DNA of 64,000 nucleotides. Source: Spartobacteria bacterium (GTDB taxonomy: Bacteria > Verrucomicrobiota > Verrucomicrobiia > Chthoniobacterales > UBA10450). A program made the position numbers and the translations under genes. Of this stretch, positions 1-8,718 are shown piece after piece. Position 1 is the stretch's first letter, and the number at the start of each line of letters is the position of its first letter. Where the stretch lies: NCBI GenBank assembly GCA_003134785.1, contig PLCN01000002.1:310219-374218 (forward strand). The letters are read 5' to 3'. The notes beneath the pieces are model-generated. The model was not told the DNA's origin, ran no database searches, and saw nothing but the letters and a program-made list of their open reading frames with translations.

Positions 1-1069
1 GGAGCACCGGGTCGTGCACCGTGGCTTTCTCCGGCCCACGATTCCGGCGCTGCGCCGCTTCCATGGCCTCGAGCTCAGGGTTCTTGCCGGAAATGAGCGC
101 GGCTTCGTTCAAATGCGGCCGCGCATTCTCGAGCACGAACGGCATCATTCCCTTCTCGCGGCTTTGCTGAAAGACTTCGCGCTTTTCCGCGGCCGGCATC
201 TCCACCGGCACATCCGGTTTCAGCCCGTCCGGAAAAAGCGGACGTCCTTCGGGCAAGACGGCTTCACCCACCGCGATCCGCAGGATTTTTCCACTGGGAA
301 GTTTGAGGTCGGAATATTCCACTGCGCGTCCCGCCGTCGATTGCCCGATGATCAATGCCCTGTTGTAGAGTCGTACCGCTCCCGCGATCGCTTCCGCCGC
401 GCCGGCCGTGTCGCCGTCCGTCAGAAGGATAATCAATCCTTGATAGGATGGGTCGCGATCGGAAGTGAAAGTGCGTTCCTGCCGCGCCGTCGTTTTTCGA
501 AGCGAAAAGAGCGGTTTGCCCTTCGGACAAAAGCGCTTGGCGAACTCTGACGCCGTCGCAAAATCGTTCGTGGCTGGGCTGGCTCTCAGGTCGAGCACGA
601 GGGCGTCCACCTTCTTGGCTGCAAATGTTTGCAGGTTCGTATCGAGCGCGTCGAGGTCCGGCTTATCGAGCGCGCCCAGCCGCAGATAACCAATGTGGTC
701 GTCGAGGATCTCGCCGTAAAATGGCGACGCCAGCTCGGATGGCCCAGCCGTGGGAGCGGAGAGCAAAACTACGCCTCGGCCGAGACGCATAAGGATTCCT
801 TCGAAAGTCGCGCGACTCAGCTCGGTTTCGTTCAACGTTTCCGGTTTGATGTAATTCGTCTTGAGCAGTTGGATCGCTTCCTTCAAATCCGTGGAGTCCA
901 TCGAATCGACCAGGGACTTGGTCGTCGGCGTGGGTGAAGGTTGCGGCGTCGATGACGGAACCGGTGTCGGCGAAACGCTGGCGGACTTCGCCGGAGTTTG
1001 CGCGGACAAATTCTCCGCAGTACTCCAGGCGAGACAAACGCAAACAAATAGGGAAACGCGCCGGGACAT
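1..1069 (-). CDS. S41 family (C-terminal processing) peptidase-like protein, truncated by the window edge
   Basis: Open minus-strand frame from ATG at 1069 (MSRRVSLFVCVCLAWSTAENLSAQ...) through ...LLKTNYIKPETLNETELSRATFEGILMRLGRG...IGYLRLGALDKPDLDALDTNLQTFAAKKVDALVLDLRASPA... and ...LIILLTDGDTAGAAEAIAGAVRLYNRALIIGQSTAGRAVEY.... It runs off position 1, so it is absent from the ORF track. Confidence 0.8.
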   Translation of the reverse strand, partial: MSRRVSLFVCVCLAWSTAENLSAQTPAKSASVSPTPVPSSTPQPSPTPTTKSLVDSMDSTDLKEAIQLLKTNYIKPETLNETELSRATFEGILMRLGRGVVLLSAPTAGPSELASPFYGEILDDHIGYLRLGALDKPDLDALDTNLQTFAAKKVDALVLDLRASPATNDFATASEFAKRFCPKGKPLFSLRKTTARQERTFTSDRDPSYQGLIILLTDGDTAGAAEAIAGAVRLYNRALIIGQSTAGRAVEYSDLKLPSGKILRIAVGEAVLPEGRPLFPDGLKPDVPVEMPAAEKREVFQQSREKGMMPFVLENARPHLNEAALISGKNPELEAMEAAQRRNRGPEKATVHDPVL

Positions 1070-2352
1070 CAGAGGCCCACGACCTTAGCCGCAACTGCGC
1101 CAAGAGCAATATCGCGCCGGTACTGGCACCCTTCGAAATCGATGTGCGAAACTGCTTCGTAGGCGAGCGTGCGCGCTGCCGCCACGGTCTCGCCGAGCGC
1201 GCTCACGGCAAGAACTCGACCGCCGGCGGTGACGATCTTTCCGTTTTCCCGACGCGTGCCCGCGTGAAAGATTTGAACGCCCTGAGCGCAGGCCGTCTCC
1301 AGGCCGGTAATTGGTTTTCCGGTTTCGTATTTATTCGGATAACCGCCGGATGCGAGCACTACGGTGACCGCGGCGCGATCATCCCATTCGATGGTCGCGC
1401 GATCCAGGGCGCCGTCGATGGTCGCCTCGAGAAGCTCGAGCAAATCGGATTTCAATCGTGGCAAAATCACCTGCGTCTCGGGATCGCCAAAGCGGCAGTT
1501 GAACTCGAGAACTCGCGGTCCCTTCGGCGTGATCATGAGACCGGGGAAGAGCAACCCGCGAAAGCGCACACCGCTTTCGTTCAAGCCCTTGAGCAAGGGA
1601 CGCATGACCTCGCGATCGAACTGTGCCTCGAGTTCGGGGCTGAAATTATTCGCGGGACTGAACGCGCCCATTCCTCCGGTATTTGGGCCCGTGTCGCCAT
1701 CGTAGGCGCGCTTGTGATCGCGAGCTGTCGCGAGCATCCGATAATTTTTTCCGTCCACCAGCGCATGGAGCGAGCATTCCGCGCCGGTCAGGCATTCTTC
1801 AATCAGGAGGCGCGCGCCCGCCTCGCCGAACCGCCGCTCGTTCATCATTGAATCGATGGCGGCTCGCGCTGCCAACGCATCCTGCGCAATGATCACGCCC
1901 TTACCCAGCGCCAGACCATCAGCCTTGATCACGACGGGAAATCGCGACTCGTTCACGAAGGCAAATGCCGCCTCGATCTTTTCGAAAGCCGCGCCGCGCG
2001 CCGTCGGGATCTTGTTTTTCCGCATCAATTCCTTGGCGAAGATCTTCGAGGATTCGAGACGCGCGGCGGATTTTGAGGGACCGAAAACGCGCAATCCTTC
2101 GGCCTCGAAAAGATCCGCGATGCCGGCCGCCAGTGGATCATCCGGTCCAACCACCGTCATTCCGATTCCGTTTTCTTTGGCGAAGCGGACCAGCGCAGGC
2201 AAATCGTTCGTTTGAATAACGACATTTTCTCCTATCTCAGCTGTGCCCGCATTGCCGGGTGCGCAAAAAATCCGCTCGACCGCGGACGATTGCTTCAGCT
2301 TCCAGGCGAGGGCGTGTTCCCGCCCTCCGCTGCCAACGACGAGAATTTTCAC
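1069..2352 (-). CDS. purD: Phosphoribosylamine--glycine ligase
   Basis: MKILVVGSGGREHALAWKL N-terminus, ATP-grasp body (FPVVIKADGLALGKGVIIA, NTGGMGAFSP, LEFNCRFGDPETQVILPRL). Confidence 0.97.
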   Translation of the reverse strand: MKILVVGSGGREHALAWKLKQSSAVERIFCAPGNAGTAEIGENVVIQTNDLPALVRFAKENGIGMTVVGPDDPLAAGIADLFEAEGLRVFGPSKSAARLESSKIFAKELMRKNKIPTARGAAFEKIEAAFAFVNESRFPVVIKADGLALGKGVIIAQDALAARAAIDSMMNERRFGEAGARLLIEECLTGAECSLHALVDGKNYRMLATARDHKRAYDGDTGPNTGGMGAFSPANNFSPELEAQFDREVMRPLLKGLNESGVRFRGLLFPGLMITPKGPRVLEFNCRFGDPETQVILPRLKSDLLELLEATIDGALDRATIEWDDRAAVTVVLASGGYPNKYETGKPITGLETACAQGVQIFHAGTRRENGKIVTAGGRVLAVSALGETVAAARTLAYEAVSHIDFEGCQYRRDIALGAVAAKVVGL

Positions 2353-2444
2353 AGGAGTTTTTTGTCTCGATGAGACATGTGGGACGGAATCGTCCTAGCG
2401 AAATCGGACGAACGCAAGGCGCCTCTGGAACGGACGTCGCGCTA

Positions 2445-2557
2445 CCCTGTAGCCGCCGCCCTGCCTGCCACGCCGAAGCAAAGCGAAGGTGGGTGGGGCG
2501 GCGTGGTTTGGGCGTCGAAGCTCTTTCCGCGCTTCGCACAGCGAAGCGGCTACAGGG
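2445..2557. repeat. Inverted repeat with CCCTGTAGCCGC / GCGGCTACAGGG ends (REP-like palindrome)
   Basis: ccctgtagccgc at 2445-2456 and its exact reverse complement at 2546-2557; interior cctgcctgccacgccgaagc resembles the element near 22950. Confidence 0.75.
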
Positions 2558-2652
2558 CGTTGGGCCAGCATAACTTCAACTGCAGGTTATACCGTCCTTT
2601 CAGTTCGTCACTCTCCGCTTGCGCCGCGCCTGATTGATCCTACAGGTGGCTG

Positions 2653-3027
2653 GTGAAATCTTCCGCGCCGTCAGTTTTGAAAGCGCAGTGCCCTTCACGC
2701 ATCGTGCTGGACCGAATCGCGGATAAATGGACTGCGCTTATCATTCAGGTCCTGGCCAACGGAACGCAGCGTTATGCGGCGCTGCAACGCGAGATCGGCG
2801 GCATTTCGCAAAAGATGCTCACGCAAACGCTGCGCAGCCTCGAGCGCGACGGCCTGGTCCTGCGTAAAGTTCATCCAGTCGTGCCGCCGAAAGTCGAATA
2901 TTCGCTCACCCGCCTCGGCCGAACGTTGATCGACCCTCTGCACACGCTTTGCCGCTGGTCGGAAAGACATCTCCCTGAGCTGCAAGAAAACCGCAATCGC
3001 GCGCGTTCCGCCGCACTTTCGACCTAA
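2653..3027 (+). CDS. HxlR-family winged-helix transcriptional regulator
   Basis: CPSRIVLDRIADKWTALIIQVLANGTQRYAALQREIGGISQKMLTQTLRSLERDGLVLRKVHPVVPPKVEYSLTRLGRTL is the HxlR domain pattern. Confidence 0.9.
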   Translation: MKSSAPSVLKAQCPSRIVLDRIADKWTALIIQVLANGTQRYAALQREIGGISQKMLTQTLRSLERDGLVLRKVHPVVPPKVEYSLTRLGRTLIDPLHTLCRWSERHLPELQENRNRARSAALST

Positions 3028-3060
3028 CGAGTCGAACTCTTCTTTAGGCTCATTTCCGCC

Positions 3061-4068
3061 ATGCGCGCGATGGTCTTGGAGCGGCAAAAACCGGTAAGTG
3101 AATCGCCACTTGTCTTGCGCGAGATCGACGAACCGCAAGCTGGCGCGGACGAAGTGCGAGTACGGGTGAGCGCATGCGCCGTCTGTCGCACCGACATTCA
3201 TATCGTCGAGGGCGATTTGGCGTTGCATAAGACTTCGGTGATCCCTGGCCACCAGGTCGTGGGCCGAATCGATCAGGTCGGAGAAAGCGCTGCTCAATTT
3301 CGGGTTGGGCAGCGGATTGGTATCGCTTGGTTGCGTCATGTGGACGGCACCTGCCGGTTTTGCCAGCGCGGGCGCGAGAACCTCTGTCCCGGCTCGCGCT
3401 ACACCGGATACGACGTTGATGGCGGATACGCCGAGTACGCGGTGGCGCCGCAAGATTTCGCTTACGAATTGCCCGAGGGTTTCGACGACGAACACGTTTC
3501 GCCGTTGCTCTGCGGCGGCTTGATCGGATATCGCGCGCTCGAGCGGGCCGAAGTGCCGGAGAAGGGCCGATTGCTCCTCGTTGGGTTCGGCAGCTCAGCG
3601 CACATCGTCATTCAGATCGCGCTTCGCAGGGGTCACGAAGTCCATGTCGTGACGCGGAACGAAAATCACATCCGCCAGGCGAAAGAACTTGGCGCGGCTT
3701 GGGCCGGAAACGATTTTCGCGATCTCCCCGGCAAAATGGATTCGGCGATTCTCTTCGCTCCCTCCGGCCGCCTCGTCCCGCCGATTCTGGAAGCTCTCGA
3801 TCGCGGAGGAATTTGCTCAATCGCCGGCATCCACCTCAGCGACGTGCCCGGCCTCAACTACGATCGGCACCTTTACCAGGAGCGCGAGTTGCGCAGCGTC
3901 ACCTCCAACACCCGCGCCGACGCTCGCGCTCTTTTCGCCGAAGCGAGCGCGGCTGGTCTTCGACTGCACACGGCCTCCTATCCATTGCAGGATGCGAACC
4001 GCGCCCTCGCGGACATGAAGCAGAGCAACGTCGATGGAACTCCAGTTCTGATCGTCGATGAGAACTGA
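3061..4068 (+). CDS. Zinc-dependent alcohol dehydrogenase family protein (MDR)
   Basis: GADEVRVRVSACAVCRTDIHIVEGDL, VIPGHQVVGRIDQVG, CRFCQRGRENLC zinc ligands; Rossmann GFGSSAH. Confidence 0.92.
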   Translation: MRAMVLERQKPVSESPLVLREIDEPQAGADEVRVRVSACAVCRTDIHIVEGDLALHKTSVIPGHQVVGRIDQVGESAAQFRVGQRIGIAWLRHVDGTCRFCQRGRENLCPGSRYTGYDVDGGYAEYAVAPQDFAYELPEGFDDEHVSPLLCGGLIGYRALERAEVPEKGRLLLVGFGSSAHIVIQIALRRGHEVHVVTRNENHIRQAKELGAAWAGNDFRDLPGKMDSAILFAPSGRLVPPILEALDRGGICSIAGIHLSDVPGLNYDRHLYQERELRSVTSNTRADARALFAEASAAGLRLHTASYPLQDANRALADMKQSNVDGTPVLIVDEN

Positions 4069-4133
4069 CGCGCGATCGCTTTTCAACCATGGTAGCATCG
4101 TTGCCAGACGACTTTGACTGCGTACCCTGCCGC

Positions 4134-4781
4134 ATGAAACGATCTTTGTTTTGCATTTCGCTCGGCGTTGCCGCAATCGGAACGCTTTTCATCTCTGCCG
4201 CCCGCGCCGAGGACAACGCGATGGAAGCGCTCAAAAAAGCGCAGAAGGCCCAGCTCGAGGCGCCGGCTTCCCGCATGAAAATGATTTCGACGGATGCCGA
4301 CAACAGAGTCAGCACCATGACGTTGGAGTTTGTGAAGCCCGACATGATGCATTGGAGGATGGAGGAGAACAGCCAGGTGAAGATGGAGATGTGGTCGGAC
4401 GGAAAGAAAACCTTCGTGCGGCACGGTCCGGCTGGTGAAATCAAAGAGGCGCCGCTCAGCATGAGCGCCATGCTCGCGCAGGCGCGCGAATCGGCCGCAG
4501 TAGAAAAATTGATCGCGATGGCCAAAGAATTGGCGTTCGTCGGACATGAGAACGTGAACGGAACGCCGGCGTCCGTTTACACCTTCAAGACTGAAATGAT
4601 GGGCCTGAACTCGGCGACGAAGCTCTGGATTTCCGACGTCGATAATCGCCCGCTGAAATCCGAGGGCGAGACCCATGGCGAAATCAAGATCGGCGCCGGA
4701 CCTGGGCGCACGACCAATAAGAAATCGGTCACGACCTACGAATACGATCCGTCGATCAAGATAATCGTGCCGGCGAATTAA
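4134..4781 (+). CDS. Secreted LolA-like / outer-membrane lipoprotein-sorting-like protein
   Basis: Signal peptide MKRSLFCISLGVAAIGTLFISAARAE; fold-like pattern VSTMTLEFVKPDMMHWRME, VKMEMWSDGKKTFVRH. In-frame ATG at 4134 preferred over 4089. Confidence 0.6.
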   Translation: MKRSLFCISLGVAAIGTLFISAARAEDNAMEALKKAQKAQLEAPASRMKMISTDADNRVSTMTLEFVKPDMMHWRMEENSQVKMEMWSDGKKTFVRHGPAGEIKEAPLSMSAMLAQARESAAVEKLIAMAKELAFVGHENVNGTPASVYTFKTEMMGLNSATKLWISDVDNRPLKSEGETHGEIKIGAGPGRTTNKKSVTTYEYDPSIKIIVPAN

Positions 4782-5557
4782 GAACCGTTTAACGTAGTCG
4801 GCAGGTTGATCGTCCCACTCTGTGCGCGCATCAACGCTTCGCCGATCAAAACCGCGTCCACGCCGCAGGCCTTGATCCGCGCCAAATCTTCCGCGGTCCT
4901 GATTCCGCTTTCGCTCACGAGGACAATTCCAGGCGGAACTTCCTCGCTCAGTTTTTCAGTCACGCTCAAATCGATCTCGAACGTGGCGAGATCGCGATTA
5001 TTGAGACCGATGATTTTCGCGCTGGTTTCGAGCGCGCGATCCAGTTCGGCCAGCGTGTGCACCTCGACCAGCGCATCGAGCTGATAAGTCTCGACCGCTT
5101 GGAGCAAACCGACGAGTTGCTCCTGCGCGAGCGCTGCCACGATCAGGAGGATCGCATCCGCGCCCGCTGCGGCCGATTCCGCGATTTGGATTTCATCGAG
5201 AATGAAATCCTTCCGCAGCAGCGGTTGGGTCACCGCTGCCCGGATCGGTGCCAGATAGTTGAGATGGCCCTGGAAAAATTTCTCATCCGTTAAAACGGAA
5301 ATCGCATCGACGCCGGCGCGCGCGTAATTCCCGGCAATTTCGAGCGGATCGAATGACTCAACGATCACACCAGCGGAAGGCGACGCCTTTTTGATTTCGG
5401 CGATGAGCGCGACCTGATTGGGACCTCGCTGAAGCGCGGCGGCGAAACCGCGAAAATCATTTCGGCCCAGCGCTGCCTTGCGCAATTCATCGCGCCGCGG
5501 ACGCAACTGTTCTATCTCGGAACGCTTCACGCCCAGTATTTCCTCCAGCCGATTCAT
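4778..5557 (-). CDS. trpC: Indole-3-glycerol phosphate synthase
   Basis: VALIAEIKKASPSAGVI, AGVDAISVLTDEKFFQGHLNYL, LLRKDFILDEIQI, VEVHTLAELDRAL, IGLNNRDLATFEIDL, SESGI. Confidence 0.96.
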   Translation of the reverse strand: MNRLEEILGVKRSEIEQLRPRRDELRKAALGRNDFRGFAAALQRGPNQVALIAEIKKASPSAGVIVESFDPLEIAGNYARAGVDAISVLTDEKFFQGHLNYLAPIRAAVTQPLLRKDFILDEIQIAESAAAGADAILLIVAALAQEQLVGLLQAVETYQLDALVEVHTLAELDRALETSAKIIGLNNRDLATFEIDLSVTEKLSEEVPPGIVLVSESGIRTAEDLARIKACGVDAVLIGEALMRAQSGTINLPTTLNGS

Positions 5558-5685
5558 AGCCGATGCGCATCTCTAGCAGATGGCGTCGTCGATTCCATCG
5601 AATCCCTCCATCATCTTCAACGGTTCGCCTGTGCTCGGGCCGCTAGCGCGCGACCAGGCGCACAACGTGATCTTCGAAGGCGAAT

Positions 5686-5712
5686 CTTGTCTTGTCTTGT
5701 CTTGTCTTGTCT
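5686..5712. repeat. Pentanucleotide tandem repeat (CTTGT)x5
   Basis: cttgtcttgtcttgtcttgtcttgtct read directly. Confidence 0.9.
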
Positions 5713-5847
5713 CCGATGCCCGATTCTCCTTCGAAGACCCGGCAGCTTCGGTCCCGCCATTGGTTCGCCCATCTCTTGCGCGAATGGACGCTCGAAAGCG
5801 TCGGCCCAATCCCACCACCGCTCGTTAGATCACAGCCGGCCCGGTGG

Positions 5848-6010
5848 GATGGATTCAATCGCTTACGCGATCGCGGTGTTGTCGGTGGGCCGGATCATAT
5901 TCGGGATTGTCTGGGCGCGAACGAAAAATCTTTACGCAGTGATGGCCATTCACGCGGCGACCGATCTTCTGCCGAACTTCGCCCAGTTCGTGAAGACTTG
6001 GGGAATCTAA
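5848..6010 (+). pseudogene. C-terminal remnant of a CPBP-family intramembrane protease
   Basis: Frame SIAYAIAVLSVGRIIFGIVWARTKNLYAVMAIHAATDLLPNFAQFVKTWGI* parallels the end of the intact copy at 26153-27124 (LFGVIWARTRNLFAAIAVHAAGDLLPNLPAFIDLWR*); no upstream CPBP core. Confidence 0.7.
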
Positions 6011-6069
6011 ATCATTTAGCGAGCTAGCGACTAAATGACTTGGCGATGGGCGAGGTTTCACGCCTCGCG

Positions 6070-6306
6070 TTAATCGCGACGTTTCTTCCTCCAGGCGGAC
6101 GTGGTAGCGAGCCCGCCGAGAACGACCAGGCCCGCTCCAAGAGTCAGCCAGATCCATGCGATCTCCGGGACCGATCTCATTAATTCCGCCCCGCCGAGCA
6201 AGAGACTCAAAAGGCCGAGCTCAGCAACGGTGATTCCAATACCGATAACTGCTTCGGGTGAGATCGAAGGGGCGCCGGCTTGAGGTGATTTCTCGGAGTC
6301 GTTCAT
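6070..6306 (-). CDS. Small two-TM membrane protein
   Basis: MNDSEKSPQAGAPSISPEAVIGIGITVAELGLLSLLLGG...IAWIWLTLGAGLVVLGGLATTSAWRKKRRD. Confidence 0.5.
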   Translation of the reverse strand: MNDSEKSPQAGAPSISPEAVIGIGITVAELGLLSLLLGGAELMRSVPEIAWIWLTLGAGLVVLGGLATTSAWRKKRRD

Positions 6307-6375
6307 GATGAGACGGAGGATAACTGCGACCGGCCGGAGCGGCAAATGGCTGAGCGAATGATGCGAGAACCTGGC

Positions 6376-6522
6376 CTAACGACCCAGATCCTGAAACTTC
6401 GGCGCTTCATTTGTGGTGACGCCGACGGTCGTCGTCGTGGTGGCGCAGCCGCTGAGGAAAGTGAGGCCAAGAACGAGAAGCACGGCCGGGAGGACTGACG
6501 CGCGACGAGTGACGAAGGCCAT
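6376..6522 (-). CDS. Small lipoprotein (48 aa)
   Basis: MAFVTRRASVLPAVLLVLGLTFLSGCATTTTTVGVTTNEAPKFQDLGR*, lipobox LSGC. Confidence 0.55.
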   Translation of the reverse strand: MAFVTRRASVLPAVLLVLGLTFLSGCATTTTTVGVTTNEAPKFQDLGR

Positions 6523-6601
6523 AAAGCAGTGTGGACGGCTCCGCGAAAAAAGCGAACGCCGCAGACCGCAGGGGCGAATCAGCGGTGTGAAGCACGCATT
6601 G

Positions 6602-6745
6602 ATGTTTATCGCGATTGTTCTAGTGATCATTTGGGTGGTTGCCCGAGTTACGCTCGCAGTCACGTCTGTTGCGCTCCACCTCCTCTGGATCGTGGCCATT
6701 ATCCTGGCGGTCATCTGGTTGATCGGACGGTTGAAAGGTCCTTGA
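6602..6745 (+). CDS. Small hydrophobic membrane protein (lmo0937/DUF5670-like, 47 aa)
   Basis: MFIAIVLVIIWVVARVTLAVTSVALHLLWIVAIILAVIWLIGRLKGP*. Confidence 0.55.
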   Translation: MFIAIVLVIIWVVARVTLAVTSVALHLLWIVAIILAVIWLIGRLKGP

Positions 6746-6888
6746 TGCGATTCCGAAATCAGCTCCGGGGGAGCGAAGAAAATCTTGTGAATTTTTTCCC
6801 GCGAGCGAAGTCTAATTCTATCGAGCCGGACACCCGCCGCCGCGGTGCGGTTCGAATCCAATAACGGGAGTTCGTCGGGCCATTCCAT

Positions 6889-8667
6889 ATGGAAAACAAA
6901 ATCTTTCTCGGTCAGTACCGCGTCGCCGCTGCGGAAATCGAGCTGGAGGGAGAATTGCGTGACGCGCCTTTGGCTTATGAGGGCGAGGAGATCGATTCGG
7001 GAAGAAAAGTGATCGTCGAGCTAATCCCGGCGGCGGCGCTCAAGCCGGCCGTCCGCGAACGGCTCGAAGCCGAGGTGGCGGCGGCGAAGAAGCTGAATCA
7101 TATCAACATCCCCGCGCTCTATGATTTCGGAGTTGAGGACGATCACCTGGTTTACGTCACCGAGGATTTTGACGGGACCCTGGCCGAGGAATGGGTCAAT
7201 ACGCACGGACCCATGCCGGTTAGCGCGGTTTTGTGCATCGCTTCGCAGGTCGTGAGCGCGCTCGGCGCTGCGGCGGTGCAACGCATCAATCATCACGCGA
7301 TCAATCCCACCAACCTCGTCCTCGTTCCCGGCCAGACGGCCGAAGGCGAATGGCCGCTGGTGAAGATGCTGCACTTCGTTGGGGTGGTTCCGAAATCTTG
7401 CGACGCGGATGAAGCCGTTGCGGCTTTCGACAAGTCTTCGCATTACGCGAGCCCGGAACAGCTTCGGCGCGGCTCCCTCGATTTCCGCTCGGAGATCTAT
7501 TCGCTTGGCTGCACGATGTGGTTTTTGCTCACCGGCGCGCCGCCACTGGCCGCCGCGAACAGCGCGCTCGCGGTGCCGCCGGCCAAGCTGGCCGAGAAAT
7601 TGAGCAGTGTCCCGAAGGCGGTCCGGCGTTTGCTCGCGCAAATGCTTGCCGCAAATCCAAAGGATCGCCCGAACAATCCGCTCGCCTTTTATCGCGAAAT
7701 CCAAGCTTGCCGTGCTCAGGTGGAACGACGCGAGACGATGGCTCGCCGGTTTGGAGTGGCCACCATCTCAACCACGCCGGTTGGAGCGCCGGAGCGCCGT
7801 CGTCATCCGATGAGGGCGCTCGCTTTTGCGGCGTTGCTGCTCGCCACCTCCGCGCTGACCGCCGCGGTTTTGTCAGGATACCTCAAGCATCGCCGGGTGG
7901 TGCGGGCAGAAGAACCGATCGGCATTCCGATCGGAGTTCCAGATGCCGCTGCTTCCGCGCCGCCCGTGAACACGACCGCGGCGAATGTGATCGTGCCGGA
8001 TCCGACGAAATCGGACGCAACGATCGAAGACGCGAACGAGAAAGAGCCTGCGACAGTGAGCAGCTCGAAGGAGAAGATCGCACCGCTTCCTACCGCGAAT
8101 GACTCCGCCGAAGTTGCTTCCACAAATCAAGTTGCGCCTGCACCCGTGCAGCCGACCGCTCCACCCAACACGGAACCCGATCCGTCCACGCCCGTTGTGA
8201 CAACCAATACGACGCCGGCTGCTACCGAGACCGACTCTTCTGCTCTCGCTGCAGCCAACAAGGTTGAGCCACCACCAACGCAGCCGGAATCACCTCGCAC
8301 GGAAGCGAAGATCGCTGTCGAGAAAAGCGCATCGGAAAAAACCGTCATGCATGAGGTGCGACGCGCGGAGCCCGCCGAACCGGAAGTTAGACGTGCGGAG
8401 CCGGCGCCTCCAGAAGACGGTCCTGCGAAAACTACCGCCTCGAAAGCGCGCGCGAAAAAGAATGAGCGCGATGCGAAACCGAAAAGAAACGCCGATCAGG
8501 ATCTTTACGTGTCGACCACCGCGCCGAACTTTGAAGATAGGCTGCCGCCGTTGCCGCCAGGCTCCGCCCGCGCGCGATTTGTCGGCATAATGCCCGACGG
8601 CAGATGGATGCTCGTGTTGCCTTCCCACAAAGTGATCCTCGTGCCGCCACCGCCTCCGAGGCCCTGA
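6889..8667 (+). CDS. Membrane-anchored protein kinase-like protein, predicted pseudokinase, with long Pro/Ala/Thr-rich tail
   Basis: Kinase-fold pattern (KLNHINIPALYDFGVEDDHLVYVTEDFDG, SSHYASPEQLRRGSLDFRSEIYSLGCTMWFLLTGAPP), TM near ALAFAALLLATSALTAAVL; catalytic motifs replaced (see finding). Confidence 0.8.
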   Translation: MENKIFLGQYRVAAAEIELEGELRDAPLAYEGEEIDSGRKVIVELIPAAALKPAVRERLEAEVAAAKKLNHINIPALYDFGVEDDHLVYVTEDFDGTLAEEWVNTHGPMPVSAVLCIASQVVSALGAAAVQRINHHAINPTNLVLVPGQTAEGEWPLVKMLHFVGVVPKSCDADEAVAAFDKSSHYASPEQLRRGSLDFRSEIYSLGCTMWFLLTGAPPLAAANSALAVPPAKLAEKLSSVPKAVRRLLAQMLAANPKDRPNNPLAFYREIQACRAQVERRETMARRFGVATISTTPVGAPERRRHPMRALAFAALLLATSALTAAVLSGYLKHRRVVRAEEPIGIPIGVPDAAASAPPVNTTAANVIVPDPTKSDATIEDANEKEPATVSSSKEKIAPLPTANDSAEVASTNQVAPAPVQPTAPPNTEPDPSTPVVTTNTTPAATETDSSALAAANKVEPPPTQPESPRTEAKIAVEKSASEKTVMHEVRRAEPAEPEVRRAEPAPPEDGPAKTTASKARAKKNERDAKPKRNADQDLYVSTTAPNFEDRLPPLPPGSARARFVGIMPDGRWMLVLPSHKVILVPPPPPRP

Positions 8668-8718
8668 GGCGACTCTCATTGGAAACAACCTCCGTGCCCC
8701 AAACTGCACCCCGCGCTC

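Noticed and set aside
6820-6875. tRNA-like ggttcgaatcc near 6848
   Set aside because: The T-stem does not pair (tgcgg versus ccaat) and no acceptor or anticodon arms could be assembled.
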